Positions 7,732-16,685 are shown, counted from the first letter of the stretch. The stretch: DNA of 64,000 nucleotides from Nocardioides humilatus (GCF_008373755.1 NZ_VUJV01000003.1:1178001-1242000), one strand, 5' to 3'. Translations and numbers: made by a program. Notes: generated by a model not told the origin, from the sequence alone.

Positions 7732-8817
7732 ATGATGCCTTCGCCTGATTTCTGGAAGGGCCGTCGCGTCTTCCTGACCGGTCACACCGGCTTCAAGGGG
7801 TGCTGGACCAGCCTGTGGCTGGAGAAGCTCGGCGCCACGGTGTCGGGCTACTCGCTCGCGCCCAACCACGAGCCCGCGCTCTTCGACCTGCTCGCGCCCT
7901 TCGGCAACGCCGAGTCGACCTACGCCAACCTCACCGAGTTCGACAAGCTGCGCGGCATCATCCACGACTTCAAGCCGTCGGTGATCTTGCACATGGCGGC
8001 GCAGCCGCTGGTCCGCGTCGCCTACGCCGACCCGCGGGAGACCTACCTCTCCAACCTGATGGGCTCGGTCAACGTCCTCGACGCGGCCAAGGACCTCGAC
8101 GGCCTCGACGCGGTGCTGATGGTGACCTCCGACAAGGTCTACGCCAACTCCGACCAGGGCGTGCCCTTCGCCGAGGACGACCTCCTCGGCGGCCACGACC
8201 CCTACTCCGCCTCGAAGGCCTGCATCGAGATCGCGACTGCGAGCTACCGCGACAGCTACTTCGAGCCGCGCGGCATCCCGCTCGCGACCTCGCGGGCCGG
8301 CAACGTGATCGGCGGCGGCGACTGGTCGGTCGACCGGCTCGTCCCCGACGTCTGGCGCGCCGTCAACGCCGGCAAGCTGCCCGAGCTGCGCAACCCCGAC
8401 TCGACCCGTCCGTGGCAGCACGTGCTCGAGCCGATCTCGGGTTACCTGCTCTTCCTCGAGGCGCTCGTCCAGCGCGGCAAGGCCGAGCCGAAGGCACTCA
8501 ACTTCGGCCCGCTCCCCGGTGCCGCCGAGGTGACCACCGGCGAGGTGGCCGACGCGATCGCCCAGGGCCTCGGCCACGAGCACGGTTGGGCCCAGGCGCC
8601 CGGCGTGCACCCCCCGGAGAACAAGCTGCTCGCCCTCGACGCCTCGCTCGCGATGGAGTCGCTCGGCTGGTCGCCGCGCCTCGACTCCCCGACCACCCTG
8701 GAGTGGACGGCGGAGTGGTACCACGACTTCAACACCGGCGCCGACCCGCGCGCGATCACCCTCAACCAGATCGAGCGCTACGAGCAGCACCCTGCTGCCA
8801 CGCTGCAGGCCAGCTGA
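7732..8817 (+). CDS. rfbG: CDP-glucose 4,6-dehydratase
   Basis: An extended short-chain dehydrogenase that converts CDP-glucose to CDP-4-dehydro-6-deoxyglucose with bound NAD. The 361-residue product has the nucleotide-binding loop TGHTGFKG near the N-terminus, the MAAQPLV segment, the TSDKVY substrate motif, the catalytic PYSASK (YxxxK) and RAGNVIGGGDW, all diagnostic of RfbG/DdhB. Two ATGs are adjacent (7732, 7735); no strong RBS is seen, and coupling from rfbF is likely. Its stop shares one base with the next start (TGATG). Confidence 0.94.
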   Translation: MMPSPDFWKGRRVFLTGHTGFKGCWTSLWLEKLGATVSGYSLAPNHEPALFDLLAPFGNAESTYANLTEFDKLRGIIHDFKPSVILHMAAQPLVRVAYADPRETYLSNLMGSVNVLDAAKDLDGLDAVLMVTSDKVYANSDQGVPFAEDDLLGGHDPYSASKACIEIATASYRDSYFEPRGIPLATSRAGNVIGGGDWSVDRLVPDVWRAVNAGKLPELRNPDSTRPWQHVLEPISGYLLFLEALVQRGKAEPKALNFGPLPGAAEVTTGEVADAIAQGLGHEHGWAQAPGVHPPENKLLALDASLAMESLGWSPRLDSPTTLEWTAEWYHDFNTGADPRAITLNQIERYEQHPAATLQAS

Positions 8818-9368
8818 TGGAGTTCGAGAGCGTCGCGGTCGAGGGGGCCTACATCGTCCACCTCGACCCGCGGCGCGACGAGCGGGGCAGCTTCGCCCGG
8901 CTCTACTGCGTCGACGAGCTGGCCGGCGCAGGCATCGACCTGGTCCCCGTCCAGGCCAACCTGGGCAGCAGCAAGTCGCCCGGCACCCTGCGCGGACTCC
9001 ACTTCCAGGTGCCGCCTCACCAGGAGGCCAAGCTCGTCCACTGCGTCGAGGGCTCGATCTTCGACGCGATCGTCGACGTACGGCCGGACTCCCCCACCTT
9101 CGGCAAGGCGGCCAGCGTCACGCTCAGCGCCGACGGTGACCGTGCCTTCTACATCCCGCCGGGCTGCGCCCACGGCTACATGACGCTCGAGCCCGACACC
9201 AAGGTCCTCTACTTCGTCGGCACCCGCTACACGCCCGACGCCGATCGTGGTCTGGCGTGGGACGACCCCGACCTCGCCATCCCGTGGCCGATGGTGCCGC
9301 AGGTGATGGTCGACCGGGACCGCGCCAACCCGCGATTCTCCGATCTGGATCCGGAGTCGCTGCGGTGA
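8817..9368 (+). CDS. dTDP-4-dehydrorhamnose 3,5-epimerase-like protein (RmlC family)
   Basis: A 183-residue cupin of the RmlC family. RGLHFQ holds the catalytic His62, HQEAKLVHC holds Lys72, and PPGCAHGYMTLEPD is the conserved C-terminal segment. RmlC enzymes epimerise C3/C5 of 4-keto-6-deoxy sugars. Here the substrate is probably the CDP-linked intermediate, because the upstream genes make CDP-glucose derivatives and no rmlA/rmlB is nearby. Starts by TGATG coupling; the stop overlaps the next GTG. Confidence 0.86.
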   Translation: MEFESVAVEGAYIVHLDPRRDERGSFARLYCVDELAGAGIDLVPVQANLGSSKSPGTLRGLHFQVPPHQEAKLVHCVEGSIFDAIVDVRPDSPTFGKAASVTLSADGDRAFYIPPGCAHGYMTLEPDTKVLYFVGTRYTPDADRGLAWDDPDLAIPWPMVPQVMVDRDRANPRFSDLDPESLR

Positions 9369-9856
9369 CGCTCGAGTACGACCCGACCGCCCACATCTCG
9401 CCGCTGGCCGACATCGAGCGCAGCGTCCGAGGATCGCGCTACGTGATCGGCGCTCGGTCCGTGATCGACAGCTTCGTGAAGTTCAAGCCCGCCGGCGGCT
9501 CGGGCGACATCATCATCGGCGACAACTGCGTCTTCAACTCCGGTTGCGTCCTCTACTCGGGCAACGGCATCACGGTCGGCAACGCGGTCTCCGTCGCGGC
9601 CAACTGCGTCTTCGCACCCACCAACCACCAGTACGACGACCCCGACACCTTCATCCAGTCCCAGGGCTTCCGGCCCAGCAAGGGCGGGATCGTGATCGAG
9701 GACGACGTCTGGCTCGGCGCCGGATGCGTCATCCTCGATGGCGCCCACATCGGGAAGGGCGCCGTCATCGGTGCCCTGAGCCTGGTGCGCGGGGTCGTGC
9801 CGGCCTACGCGATCGCGGCGGGCAACCCCCTGACGATCCGCGGGTCCCGCCGATGA
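9365..9856 (+). CDS. Left-handed beta-helix (hexapeptide) acyltransferase
   Basis: A 163-residue LbetaH protein. Isoleucine/valine-led hexapeptides run from about residue 20 to the end (IIIGDNCVFNSG, ITVGNAVSVAANC, IVIEDDVWLGAGCVIL, IGKGAVIGALSLV), and the protein closes with AAGNPLTIRG, as in maltose/galactoside/sugar O-acetyltransferases. The loop NHQYDDPD carries the likely catalytic His. It probably O- or N-acetylates a sugar of the glycan. GTG start overlaps the upstream stop (GTGA), and the stop overlaps the next ATG (ATGA). Confidence 0.85.
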   Translation: MTLEYDPTAHISPLADIERSVRGSRYVIGARSVIDSFVKFKPAGGSGDIIIGDNCVFNSGCVLYSGNGITVGNAVSVAANCVFAPTNHQYDDPDTFIQSQGFRPSKGGIVIEDDVWLGAGCVILDGAHIGKGAVIGALSLVRGVVPAYAIAAGNPLTIRGSRR

Positions 9857-10680
9857 GGTTCACCGTCTTCGGAGCGACCGGCTTTATCGGTGGCGCCCTG
9901 ACCGCCCACCTGCGGTCCGCCGGGCACGAGGTCCGCACCCCGTCGCGAGCCGAGATCCCCGGTCCCGACGACGACCTGGGCCACGTGGTCTACGCCATCG
10001 GGCTCACCGGCGACTTCCGCTCCCGTCCGCTCGACACCGTCGATGCCCACGTCACCGTGCTGGCCGACCGGATCCGCGCGGCCCGATTCGACTCGTGGCT
10101 CTACCTCTCCAGCACCCGGGTCTACAGCGGCATCGATGCAGCGACGGTGTCGGAAGAAACCCCGACGCTGGCCCGCCCGACCTCCGACGGCATCTACGAC
10201 CTGAGCAAGCTCCTCGGCGAGGCCATCTGCGCCTCCCGCGCGGAGCCGACGGTGCGGGTCGCGCGGGTGTCCAACGTCTACGGCGCGGGCGCCCACAGCG
10301 ACACCTTCCTCGGCATGCTGCTCGCCGATGTCGCCGCCGGCCGTGCCATCACGATCGGCGAGGACGCCCGGTCGTCGAAGGACTACGTCGCGATCGACGA
10401 CCTGTGCCGGATGCTCACCGCGGTCGCGACCTCGGGCCGGCACCGGCTCTACAACCTCGCCAGCGGGCAGCCTGTGACCCACGGCGAGGTCGCCGAGGTC
10501 ATCACGGCGCGCACCGGGATCACGGTCGACTTCGCGCCGGGCGGACCCACCCGCGCGTTCCCCACGATCGACGTCAGTCGCATCGAGTCCGAGACCGGAC
10601 TCACCCCGGCGCGGCTGACCGATCGGCTCCCTGACATGCTCGCCGAGGTCGTCGGGCACCCCGCACCGTCCCACCCCTAG
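9853..10680 (+). CDS. NAD-dependent epimerase/dehydratase (sugar-nucleotide reductase-like SDR)
   Basis: A 275-residue extended SDR. FGATGFIGGAL (GxxGxxG, residues 7-13) binds NAD(P), LYLSSTRVYSG holds the catalytic Ser region and IYDLSKLLGE the YxxxK pair. VSNVYG and the DDLCRM segment are typical of sugar-nucleotide SDRs. After rfbF, rfbG and the 3,5-epimerase it is the best candidate for the C4 reductase that finishes a CDP-6-deoxyhexose. That step is inferred from order, not from specificity residues. ATGA overlap with the acyltransferase. Confidence 0.8.
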   Translation: MRFTVFGATGFIGGALTAHLRSAGHEVRTPSRAEIPGPDDDLGHVVYAIGLTGDFRSRPLDTVDAHVTVLADRIRAARFDSWLYLSSTRVYSGIDAATVSEETPTLARPTSDGIYDLSKLLGEAICASRAEPTVRVARVSNVYGAGAHSDTFLGMLLADVAAGRAITIGEDARSSKDYVAIDDLCRMLTAVATSGRHRLYNLASGQPVTHGEVAEVITARTGITVDFAPGGPTRAFPTIDVSRIESETGLTPARLTDRLPDMLAEVVGHPAPSHP

Positions 10681-10723
10681 ACCCTTCACAAGACCGCCGC
10701 ACGACACGGAGAAAGGCCCGCAC

Positions 10724-11518
10724 GTGGCAGACGCAACCAGTGACCCGATCGCCCAGTTCCAGGAGGAGCGCCGCGAGTTCGTCGACGGCTACGCCGGAGA
10801 CGCCGCCTGGCAGAAGCAGTCGATCGACTGGGTGACCCGCGCCTTCGGCCAGAAGTACATGTACAACTTCGACTGGCTCGGCCGCCCGGTGATCCAGTTC
10901 CCGGCCGACATCGTCGCCTACCAGGAGGTCGTCTGGGCGGTGAAGCCCGACCTCATCATCGAGACGGGCATCGCGCACGGCGGCTCGCTGGTGCTGAGCG
11001 CCTCCCTGCTCGCCATGCTCGACTACGCCGACGCGGTCGCCGAGGGCACCACGCTCGACCCGGCCAACCCCAAGCGCAAGGTGCTCGGCGTCGACATCGA
11101 CATCCGCGACCACAACCGGGCGCAGATCGAGTCCCACCCGATGAGCTCGCGGATCGAGATGTTCCAGGGCTCGTCGGTCACCGACGAGATGGCTGCGAAG
11201 GTCGCCGAGTACGCGAAGGGCTGCCAGACCGTCCTCGTCTCGCTCGACTCGATGCACACCCACGAGCACGTCGCCAAGGAGCTCGGCTACTACGCCCCGC
11301 TCGTGTCCCCCGGCAGCTACTGCCTGGTCTTCGACACCATCGTCGAGGACATGGACGACAGCGTCTTCCCCGACCGCCCCTGGTCGCAGGGCGACAACCC
11401 GAAGACGGCGGTCTGGGAGTTCCTCAAGGAGAACCCGGACTTCGAGATCGACCAGGACATCAACCAGAAGCTGCTCATCTCGGCCGTGCCGGACGGATGG
11501 CTCCGCCGCAAGGCATAG
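10724..11518 (+). CDS. CmcI/rhamnosyl O-methyltransferase family protein
   Basis: A 264-residue protein of the cephalosporin hydroxylase family (CmcI). Despite that name, the family is largely sugar O-methyltransferases, for example rhamnosyl 2-O-methyltransferases. DLIIETGIAHGGS is the SAM-binding motif I, VLGVDIDIRDHN the acidic loop, and the VSLDSMHTHEHV segment is strongly conserved. GTG start with a short GAGAAAGG element upstream. Last gene of the plus-strand glycan operon, 43 nt after the SDR gene, followed by a bidirectional-looking hairpin. It likely methylates the deoxyhexose made by this operon. Confidence 0.85.
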   Translation: MADATSDPIAQFQEERREFVDGYAGDAAWQKQSIDWVTRAFGQKYMYNFDWLGRPVIQFPADIVAYQEVVWAVKPDLIIETGIAHGGSLVLSASLLAMLDYADAVAEGTTLDPANPKRKVLGVDIDIRDHNRAQIESHPMSSRIEMFQGSSVTDEMAAKVAEYAKGCQTVLVSLDSMHTHEHVAKELGYYAPLVSPGSYCLVFDTIVEDMDDSVFPDRPWSQGDNPKTAVWEFLKENPDFEIDQDINQKLLISAVPDGWLRRKA

Positions 11519-11543
11519 CCGCCGACGTACTGCTGAAAACGGC

Positions 11544-11580
11544 GAAGGCGCCGTCACCCTCGCAGGGTGGCGGCGCCTTC
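11544..11580 (-). terminator. Rho-independent terminator of the rplK-rplA operon
   Basis: GAAGGCGCCG (11544-11553) pairs with CGGCGCCTTC (11571-11580), and the inner TCACCCT/AGGGTGG extends the stem to about 17 bp with one G-U. Read on the minus strand it is followed by CGTTTTC, so it terminates rplA. The same hairpin may also slow plus-strand transcription leaving the glycan operon. Confidence 0.8.
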
Positions 11581-11597
11581 GGCGTTGATGCTGGAGA

Positions 11598-12314
11598 TCA
11601 GGCGTTCTCGTCCTCGGCCGCGACGTTCTTGATGCGGTTGGGGTCGACCTGGACACCGGGGCCCATGGTCGTCGAGACGGTGACCTTCTTCAGGTAACGG
11701 CCCTTGGAGCTGGACGGCTTGAGCCGCAGCACCTCCTCGAGCGCCGCTGCGTAGTTCTCCGCCAACTGCGCCTCGGCGAACGAGGCCTTGCCGATGATGA
11801 AGTGCAGGTTGGCGTGACGGTCGACGCGGAACTCGATCTTGCCGCCCTTGATGTCGGTCACGGCCTTGGCCGGGTCCGGGGTGACCGTGCCGGTCTTCGG
11901 GTTGGGCATGAGGCCACGGGGACCGAGCACGCGGCCGAGACGACCGACCTTGCCCATCATGTCGGGGGTCGCGACGACGGCGTCGAAGTCGAGCCAGCCA
12001 CCGGCCACCTTGTCGATGAGCTCGTCGCCACCGACGATGTCGGCGCCGGCCTCGCGGGCAGCCTCGGCCTTGTCGGCGTTGGCGAACACGAGGACGCGAG
12101 CCGTCTTACCGGTGCCGTGGGGCAGGTTGACGGTGCCGCGGACCATCTGGTCGGCCTTGCGCGGGTCGACGCCCAGTCGCATGACGACGTCGACGGTCTC
12201 GTCGAACTTCTTCTTGCTGGAGGCCTTGGCGATCTTGATCGCGGCCAGCGGCGCGTAGAGCTCGTTCTTGTCGAACGTCTCCGACGCGGCGCGGTAGGTC
12301 TTGCTGCGCTGCAT
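11598..12314 (-). CDS. rplA: 50S ribosomal protein L1
   Basis: L1 forms the mobile E-site stalk on 23S rRNA and represses the rplK-rplA mRNA. The 238 residues are the normal length. Diagnostic segments are [12 protein letters not shown] at the N-terminus, [46 protein letters not shown] (quoted in part) and the C-terminal [13 protein letters not shown]. It follows rplK by 58 nt and ends at a strong terminator. In the usual bacterial order rplJ would come next; here it lies 10.8 kb away behind the glycan locus. Confidence 0.98.
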   Translation of the reverse strand: MQRSKTYRAASETFDKNELYAPLAAIKIAKASSKKKFDETVDVVMRLGVDPRKADQMVRGTVNLPHGTGKTARVLVFANADKAEAAREAGADIVGGDELIDKVAGGWLDFDAVVATPDMMGKVGRLGRVLGPRGLMPNPKTGTVTPDPAKAVTDIKGGKIEFRVDRHANLHFIIGKASFAEAQLAENYAAALEEVLRLKPSSSKGRYLKKVTVSTTMGPGVQVDPNRIKNVAAEDENA

Positions 12315-12372
12315 GAGTTTTCCTTCGTTTGCAGGAGATGTGGTTAGCGAGCCAGCGCGGCTCTCCCACAGA

Positions 12373-12801
12373 TCAGTCGGTCGTGACGCCCATCGAGCGG
12401 GCAGTGCCCTCCACGATCTTCATCGCGGCGTCGATGTCGTTGGCGTTGAGGTCAGGGAGCTTCGTCGTCGCGATCTCACGCACCTGGTCCTTGGTCAGCT
12501 TGCCGACCTTCTCCTTGTGCGGGACGCCCGAGCCCTTCTTCAGACCGGCAGCCTTCTTGATGAGCTCGGCAGCCGGCGGGGTCTTCGTGATGAAGTCGAA
12601 CGAACGGTCCTCGTAGATGGTGATCTCGACGGGGATGACGTTGCCGCGCATGGACTCGGTCTGGGCGTTGTACGCCTTGCAGAAGTCCATGATGTTGACG
12701 CCGTGCGGACCGAGGGCGGTACCGACCGGCGGCGCCGGGGTGGCCGCACCGGCCTGCAGCTGCACCTTGACCAGCGCGGCGATCTTCTTCTTGGGAGGCA
12801 T
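12373..12801 (-). CDS. rplK: 50S ribosomal protein L11
   Basis: L11 binds the GTPase-associated centre of 23S rRNA together with L10 and is needed for stringent-response sensing by RelA. The 142-residue product has the classical start [18 protein letters not shown], then [27 protein letters not shown] (quoted in part) and the C-terminal [16 protein letters not shown] start. It sits between nusG and rplA, the conserved secE-nusG-rplK-rplA order, after a 93-nt gap carrying two hairpins. Confidence 0.98.
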   Translation of the reverse strand: MPPKKKIAALVKVQLQAGAATPAPPVGTALGPHGVNIMDFCKAYNAQTESMRGNVIPVEITIYEDRSFDFITKTPPAAELIKKAAGLKKGSGVPHKEKVGKLTKDQVREIATTKLPDLNANDIDAAMKIVEGTARSMGVTTD

Positions 12802-12832
12802 TCCTCTATCTCTTTCTTCTCGTGGTCATGAC

Positions 12833-12884
12833 GAGGCCCACGTCGTGGGCCTCTGCCACCTGTTGCTCCGGCCCCGAGGGCCGG
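12833..12884 (-). promoter_or_regulatory. Two adjacent GC hairpins in the nusG-rplK gap
   Basis: GAGGCCCACG (12833-12842) pairs perfectly with 12844-12853, and CCGGCCC (12868-12874) pairs with 12878-12884. Both lie in the rplK leader. In other bacteria L1 represses rplK-rplA by binding the leader of this mRNA, so one hairpin could be the L1 site; an attenuator after nusG is an alternative. No U-tract follows either stem. Confidence 0.4.
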
Positions 12885-12894
12885 TTGTCGAACC

Positions 12895-13764
12895 TCAGAC
12901 CTTCTGGACCTGGCTGAAGCTCAGCTCGACCGGGGTCTCCCGGCCGAAGATCTCGACCAGCGCCTTGAGTCGCTGGGACTCGGCGTTGATCTCGGTGATG
13001 GTCGCGTGCAGCGTCGCGAACGGACCGTCGACCACCATGACCGAGTCGCCCACACCGAAGTCGGCGACCTCGATCGGCTTCTTGGCGGCGGTGGCGCCGG
13101 ACGCGCCGCCCGCGGCACCCGACTCGGAATCAGCGGCGGCCGGCACGACCATCGTCGGGGCGAGCATCTTCTCGACCTCGTCCATGCTCAGCGGCACCGG
13201 CTGGTGGCTGTGGCCGACGAAGCCGGTGACCGACGGGGTGTGGCGCACAGCGGCCCACGACTCGTCGGTGAGGTCCATGCGGACCAGGACGTAACCGGGC
13301 AGGACGGTCCGGCGGACCATCTTGCGCTGGCCGTTCTTGATCTCGGCGACTTCCTCGGTGGGGACCACGATCTCGTGGATGTAGTCCTCCATGTTGAGGG
13401 AGTGGATGCGGTTCTCGAGGTTGTGCTTCACCCGGTTCTCCATGCCGGAGTAGGTGTGCACCACGAACCACTCGCCGGGCTGCATGAGCAGCTCACGGCG
13501 GAAGGCCTCGAGCGGGTCGAGCTCCTCAGCGGGCTCGTCCGCGAGCTCGGTCTCGTCCTCGGTCTCGTCCACGGTCTCGAGGTCCTCAGCGACGACCTCG
13601 TCAGCCTCGGGCGCCTCGTCGGCGTCGTCGACCTCGTCGGTCAGAGCCTCGACCTCCTCGAAGGTCGACTCCTCACCCTCGGTCTCCTCGAGGGTGTCCT
13701 CGAGCTCTTCGGGGGTGGTGACGTCCTCGCCCGTCTCCGGGGCGGCGTCGTACTGCTCCGACAC
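12895..13764 (-). CDS. nusG: Transcription termination/antitermination protein NusG
   Basis: NusG links RNA polymerase to Rho or to ribosomal S10. The 289-residue product has a ~100-residue N-terminal acidic extension, mainly Glu, Asp, Thr and Ala, as in other actinobacterial NusG. The NGN domain begins at [17 protein letters not shown] and contains [11 protein letters not shown]; the C-terminal KOW domain includes [19 protein letters not shown]. Between them is a short Ala/Gly/Ser linker. I chose GTG at 13764 because GGAG lies 6 nt upstream; ATGs at 13776 and 13779 are in frame but lack an RBS. Downstream of secE. Confidence 0.96.
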   Translation of the reverse strand: MSEQYDAAPETGEDVTTPEELEDTLEETEGEESTFEEVEALTDEVDDADEAPEADEVVAEDLETVDETEDETELADEPAEELDPLEAFRRELLMQPGEWFVVHTYSGMENRVKHNLENRIHSLNMEDYIHEIVVPTEEVAEIKNGQRKMVRRTVLPGYVLVRMDLTDESWAAVRHTPSVTGFVGHSHQPVPLSMDEVEKMLAPTMVVPAAADSESGAAGGASGATAAKKPIEVADFGVGDSVMVVDGPFATLHATITEINAESQRLKALVEIFGRETPVELSFSQVQKV

Positions 13765-13820
13765 GTGCTGCTCCATCATTTTGCTGTTGCTGGGGTGATC
13801 CGCTGCCGACTGGCGGCGGG

Positions 13821-14090
13821 TCACACGTCGTCTGCGCCGGTGAAGACCGCGAAGACAAGCTTGCCCAGACCGAGGTCGAGCAGCGAGACGATCGTGATCA
13901 TCACCAGCACGAAGGCCAGGACGACGAAGAAGTAGGTCGAAAGCTGTTCGCGCGTCGGCCAGACGACCTTGCGCAGCTCCGCGACCACCTGTCGGTAGAA
14001 CGTCAGCGGTCCGGTGCGGCGCTCGCCGGACTTGCCGGCGTCGGACGTGCGGCCCTTCGGGGCTGCATGGGAGTCCGACACGCTGGTCAC
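13821..14090 (-). CDS. secE: Preprotein translocase subunit SecE
   Basis: The small clamp subunit of the SecYEG channel. The 89-residue protein is of the short single-span type: a charged N-terminus, then [20 protein letters not shown], the conserved amphipathic helix with the VVWPT signature, and one transmembrane helix (about residues 52-75). It lies between tRNA-Trp and nusG, a conserved actinobacterial arrangement; the 57-nt gap to nusG suggests co-transcription. Confidence 0.97.
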   Translation of the reverse strand: MTSVSDSHAAPKGRTSDAGKSGERRTGPLTFYRQVVAELRKVVWPTREQLSTYFFVVLAFVLVMITIVSLLDLGLGKLVFAVFTGADDV

Positions 14091-14126
14091 CTCTTCTGGT
14101 TCGTCTTGGTCTTACACCTGGTCTTG

Positions 14127-14199
14127 CAGGGCACGAGGGACTTGAACCCCCAACCTTCGGTTTTGGAGACCGATGCTCTGCCAGTTGAGCTAGTGCCCT
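14127..14199 (-). tRNA. trpT: tRNA-Trp (anticodon CCA)
   Basis: A 73-nt cloverleaf. The acceptor stem AGGGCAC pairs with GTGCCCT, with discriminator G. The anticodon loop CTCCAAA gives CCA, and the T-arm has GGTTCAAGTCC. No CCA is encoded. It is directly upstream of secE on the same strand, as in mycobacteria. Confidence 0.97.
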
Positions 14200-14377
14200 C
14201 CGACGGCTCTCCCCTTGCCCGATCACCACGACCGGCACGGCCTCGGCACGCTCCGTGACGACCGTCACGAGGGCGCGCTTCACCATGGGGGAAATCCACC
14301 AAGGGTGGAGTCTACGCATCCTGGCCCAAGCGGGCCAAAAGCGGTCAGTACCTATCCGCGACCTACGCACGCCTACG

Positions 14378-15397
14378 ATGACCAGCGTGCGCGACCTTCA
14401 CACCCTTCCGAAGGCGCACCTCCACCTCCACTTCACCGGATCGATGCGGCACGGCACGCTCCTGGAGCTCGCCGAGCGCGACGGCATCCACCTGCCCGAC
14501 GCGCTGGTGAGCGAGTGGCCGCCGCATCTGACTGCCGCCGACGAGAAGGGCTGGTTCCGCTTCCAGCGCCTCTACGACGTCGCGCGATCGGTGCTGCGCA
14601 CCGAGGACGACGTACGTCGCCTGGTCCGCGAGGCCGCCGAGGACGACGTCGTCGACGGGGGCCGCTGGCTGGAGATCCAGGTCGACCCCAGCGGCTACGC
14701 AGCCCGGTTCGGTGGCATCACGGCCTTCACCGACCTGGTGCTCGACGCCGTCCGCGAGGCGAGCGCGAGCACGGGGCTGGGCATGGCCGTCGTCATCGCG
14801 GCCAACCGCACGCGCCACCCGCTCGACGCGCGCACGCTGGCCCGCCTCGCAGCGCAGTACGCCGACCGTGGCGTCGTCGGGTTCGGACTCTCCAACGACG
14901 AGCGGCGCGGATCGACCGCCGACTTCGCCTCCGCCTTCGCGATCGCCGAGCGCGCCGGGCTGGTGCTCGCCCCGCACGGCGGCGAGCTGCTCGGCCCCGA
15001 GCACATCCGGGTCTGCCTCGACACCCTCCACGCCGGCCGGTTGGGCCACGGCGTGCGCGCGGCCGAGGACCCTGACCTGCTCGCGCGGATCGTCGACGCG
15101 GGCGTCGCGCTCGAGGTGTGCCCGGTCTCCAACGTCGCTCTCGGCGTCTACTCCGACCTCACCTCGGTGCCGCTGCCCACGCTGCTGGCCGCCGGAGCGA
15201 CCGTCGCGCTCGGCTCCGACGACCCCCTGCTCTTCGGGTCGCGCCTCGCCGGCCAATACGCCACGATGCGCGCCGCCCACCGCCTCAGCGACGAGCAACT
15301 GGCCGAGCTCGCCCGGATGTCGCTGCGCGCGAGCAGGGCGCCCGACGCCGTACGGACGCAGGCGGAAGCCGACATCGACGCCTGGCTGGCCTCTTAG
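14378..15397 (+). CDS. add: Adenosine deaminase family protein
   Basis: A 339-residue amidohydrolase. [10 protein letters not shown] gives the metal His pair (residues 14 and 16). HGGE replaces the usual HAGE, RLGHG holds a metal His and SDDPLLF the metal Asp. ADA-family enzymes deaminate adenosine or adenine to the 6-oxo purines; motifs do not separate these two, nor other substrates of this branch. The ATG lies in a 178-nt gap behind tRNA-Trp on the other strand. The stop overlaps by 4 nt the end of the convergent DUF4873 gene. Confidence 0.85.
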   Translation: MTSVRDLHTLPKAHLHLHFTGSMRHGTLLELAERDGIHLPDALVSEWPPHLTAADEKGWFRFQRLYDVARSVLRTEDDVRRLVREAAEDDVVDGGRWLEIQVDPSGYAARFGGITAFTDLVLDAVREASASTGLGMAVVIAANRTRHPLDARTLARLAAQYADRGVVGFGLSNDERRGSTADFASAFAIAERAGLVLAPHGGELLGPEHIRVCLDTLHAGRLGHGVRAAEDPDLLARIVDAGVALEVCPVSNVALGVYSDLTSVPLPTLLAAGATVALGSDDPLLFGSRLAGQYATMRAAHRLSDEQLAELARMSLRASRAPDAVRTQAEADIDAWLAS

Positions 15398-15774
15398 GCC
15401 GGGAGGTCGACCTCCACCGCTTCGAGGGCGTACGGCGGCGCACCCGTGCCGTTGACCTGGACGTGGCCCCACGCGTCGTACTCAGCGAGGCGGACCGGGG
15501 CGGGCGCGTTGCCGTGGATGGCGAGCTCACCGCTCGTCGCGCCAGCGTCCTTGGCGGCGACGAGGTCGTCGGAGCGCTCGATGCGGCCGTACCAGTGGTA
15601 GCGGCCGTCGAGCGGCTCGAGATGGCCGGCCAGGTGCACCGTCACGGCGAGTACCTCGTCGCCGACGAGCAGGGTGGCGCGGCCGGCGTAGCCGTCGTCG
15701 TGCTCGGGCGGCACGAACGCCATGCCGACCGGGTGGCGTCGAGGCTTGCCGCGTCGGCGCAGTTGGGGCTTCAC
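15394..15774 (-). CDS. DUF4873 domain protein
   Basis: A 126-residue protein with an Arg/Lys-rich start (VKPQLRRRGKPRRH) and then a DUF4873-like domain: DGYAGRATLLV, VHLAGHLEPLDGRYHWYGRI and GELAIHGNAPAPVRLAEYD. Function is unknown. DUF4873 is often fused to, or encoded beside, flavin-containing monooxygenases and AurF-like oxygenases in actinobacteria, which fits this site. The GTG at 15774 overlaps the oxygenase stop (GTGA); a later ATG at MAFVPPEHDD (about 15723) is the alternative. Confidence 0.75.
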   Translation of the reverse strand: MKPQLRRRGKPRRHPVGMAFVPPEHDDGYAGRATLLVGDEVLAVTVHLAGHLEPLDGRYHWYGRIERSDDLVAAKDAGATSGELAIHGNAPAPVRLAEYDAWGHVQVNGTGAPPYALEAVEVDLPA

Positions 15775-16685
15775 GCCAGGAACCCCGAGCGCTTCCAGAG
15801 GCGGCGGCTGAAGCGGGTCATCAGGCCGTTGTCCTCGAGGAAGGCGGCCAGCGGGGCGAAGCCGACCCTCGCCATCTCGAGGTGGTGCGGGTTGGCCATG
15901 GCCTCGCGGTAGGCGCGGTCGACGTCGAGCCCGGCGCGGTGGTAGATGCCGCGGTGCACCAGGCAGCGCTTCATCATGGGTCCGCCGAGACCGTGCAGGT
16001 TGGACACCAGGAACCGCTCGAGCCGCGACACGTCCTGCATCCGGTGCACGACGCCTTCGCGGGCGAACTTGATGTGGCGCGCCTCCTCGGTGACGTGGAT
16101 CTTCATCAGCTGCGCGACGACCGGCTGGAGCTCGGGGTCGGTCATGATGCGGCGCTGCTGGGCGTCGAAGATCTCCTCGCCGATCAGCGCCCCCACCCAC
16201 AGCAGGGAACCGTGCAGGAAGTGCGGCAACGCCGCTGCGGCGATGCGGTCGACCGGCCCCAGCCGGAACGGCTTCGCACCCATCCGGGCGATGACCTTGC
16301 CGAACATCGTCATGTGCCGGCACTCGTCGCCCATCTCGGTGAGCACGTAGTGGGCGAAGGGACCGGACGGGTCCTCCCGCATCAACTGGAGCAGGAGTCC
16401 CCGGTTGAGGATGTTCTCGAACCAGATGCCGACCGACAAGATGTTTGTCATCTCCTGCCGCGACAGCTCGATGCGCTGCTCCTCGGTCATCTCCTCCCAG
16501 TAGGCCGTGCCGTAGAGGGAGACGACCTCCTTGGGCAAGAAGTACTTCCCCTCGACGAGCGGGGCGTCCCAGTCGATCGCGACCGCGGGCTCGTAGGACC
16601 GGCGGACCGACCCGTTGATGAGGCGTTCGGCGACGGTGTCCATCGAGACGGGCGTCGTCTTCGTGCGCTCGGGCGTGGTGGTCAT
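15771..16685 (-). CDS. AurF-like non-haem diiron oxygenase
   Basis: A 304-residue helical protein related to p-aminobenzoate N-oxygenase AurF. The carboxylate/His ligands can be placed in EMTNILSVGIWFEN, TEMGDECRHMTMF, GEEIFDAQQ and HVTEEARHIKFAREG, the last being a classical ExxH motif. Such enzymes use a diiron centre and O2 to oxidise amines or C-H bonds; many actinobacterial members have no known substrate. ATG with GGGAGGG upstream. It is divergent from a TetR gene 84 nt away, which probably controls it, and coupled to DUF4873. Confidence 0.83.
   Translation of the reverse strand: MTTTPERTKTTPVSMDTVAERLINGSVRRSYEPAVAIDWDAPLVEGKYFLPKEVVSLYGTAYWEEMTEEQRIELSRQEMTNILSVGIWFENILNRGLLLQLMREDPSGPFAHYVLTEMGDECRHMTMFGKVIARMGAKPFRLGPVDRIAAAALPHFLHGSLLWVGALIGEEIFDAQQRRIMTDPELQPVVAQLMKIHVTEEARHIKFAREGVVHRMQDVSRLERFLVSNLHGLGGPMMKRCLVHRGIYHRAGLDVDRAYREAMANPHHLEMARVGFAPLAAFLEDNGLMTRFSRRLWKRSGFLA

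Noticed and set aside
14215-15075. 286-codon frame overlapping the adenosine deaminase start
   Set aside because: Arg/Pro-rich +1 shadow; the deaminase frame carries all metal ligands.
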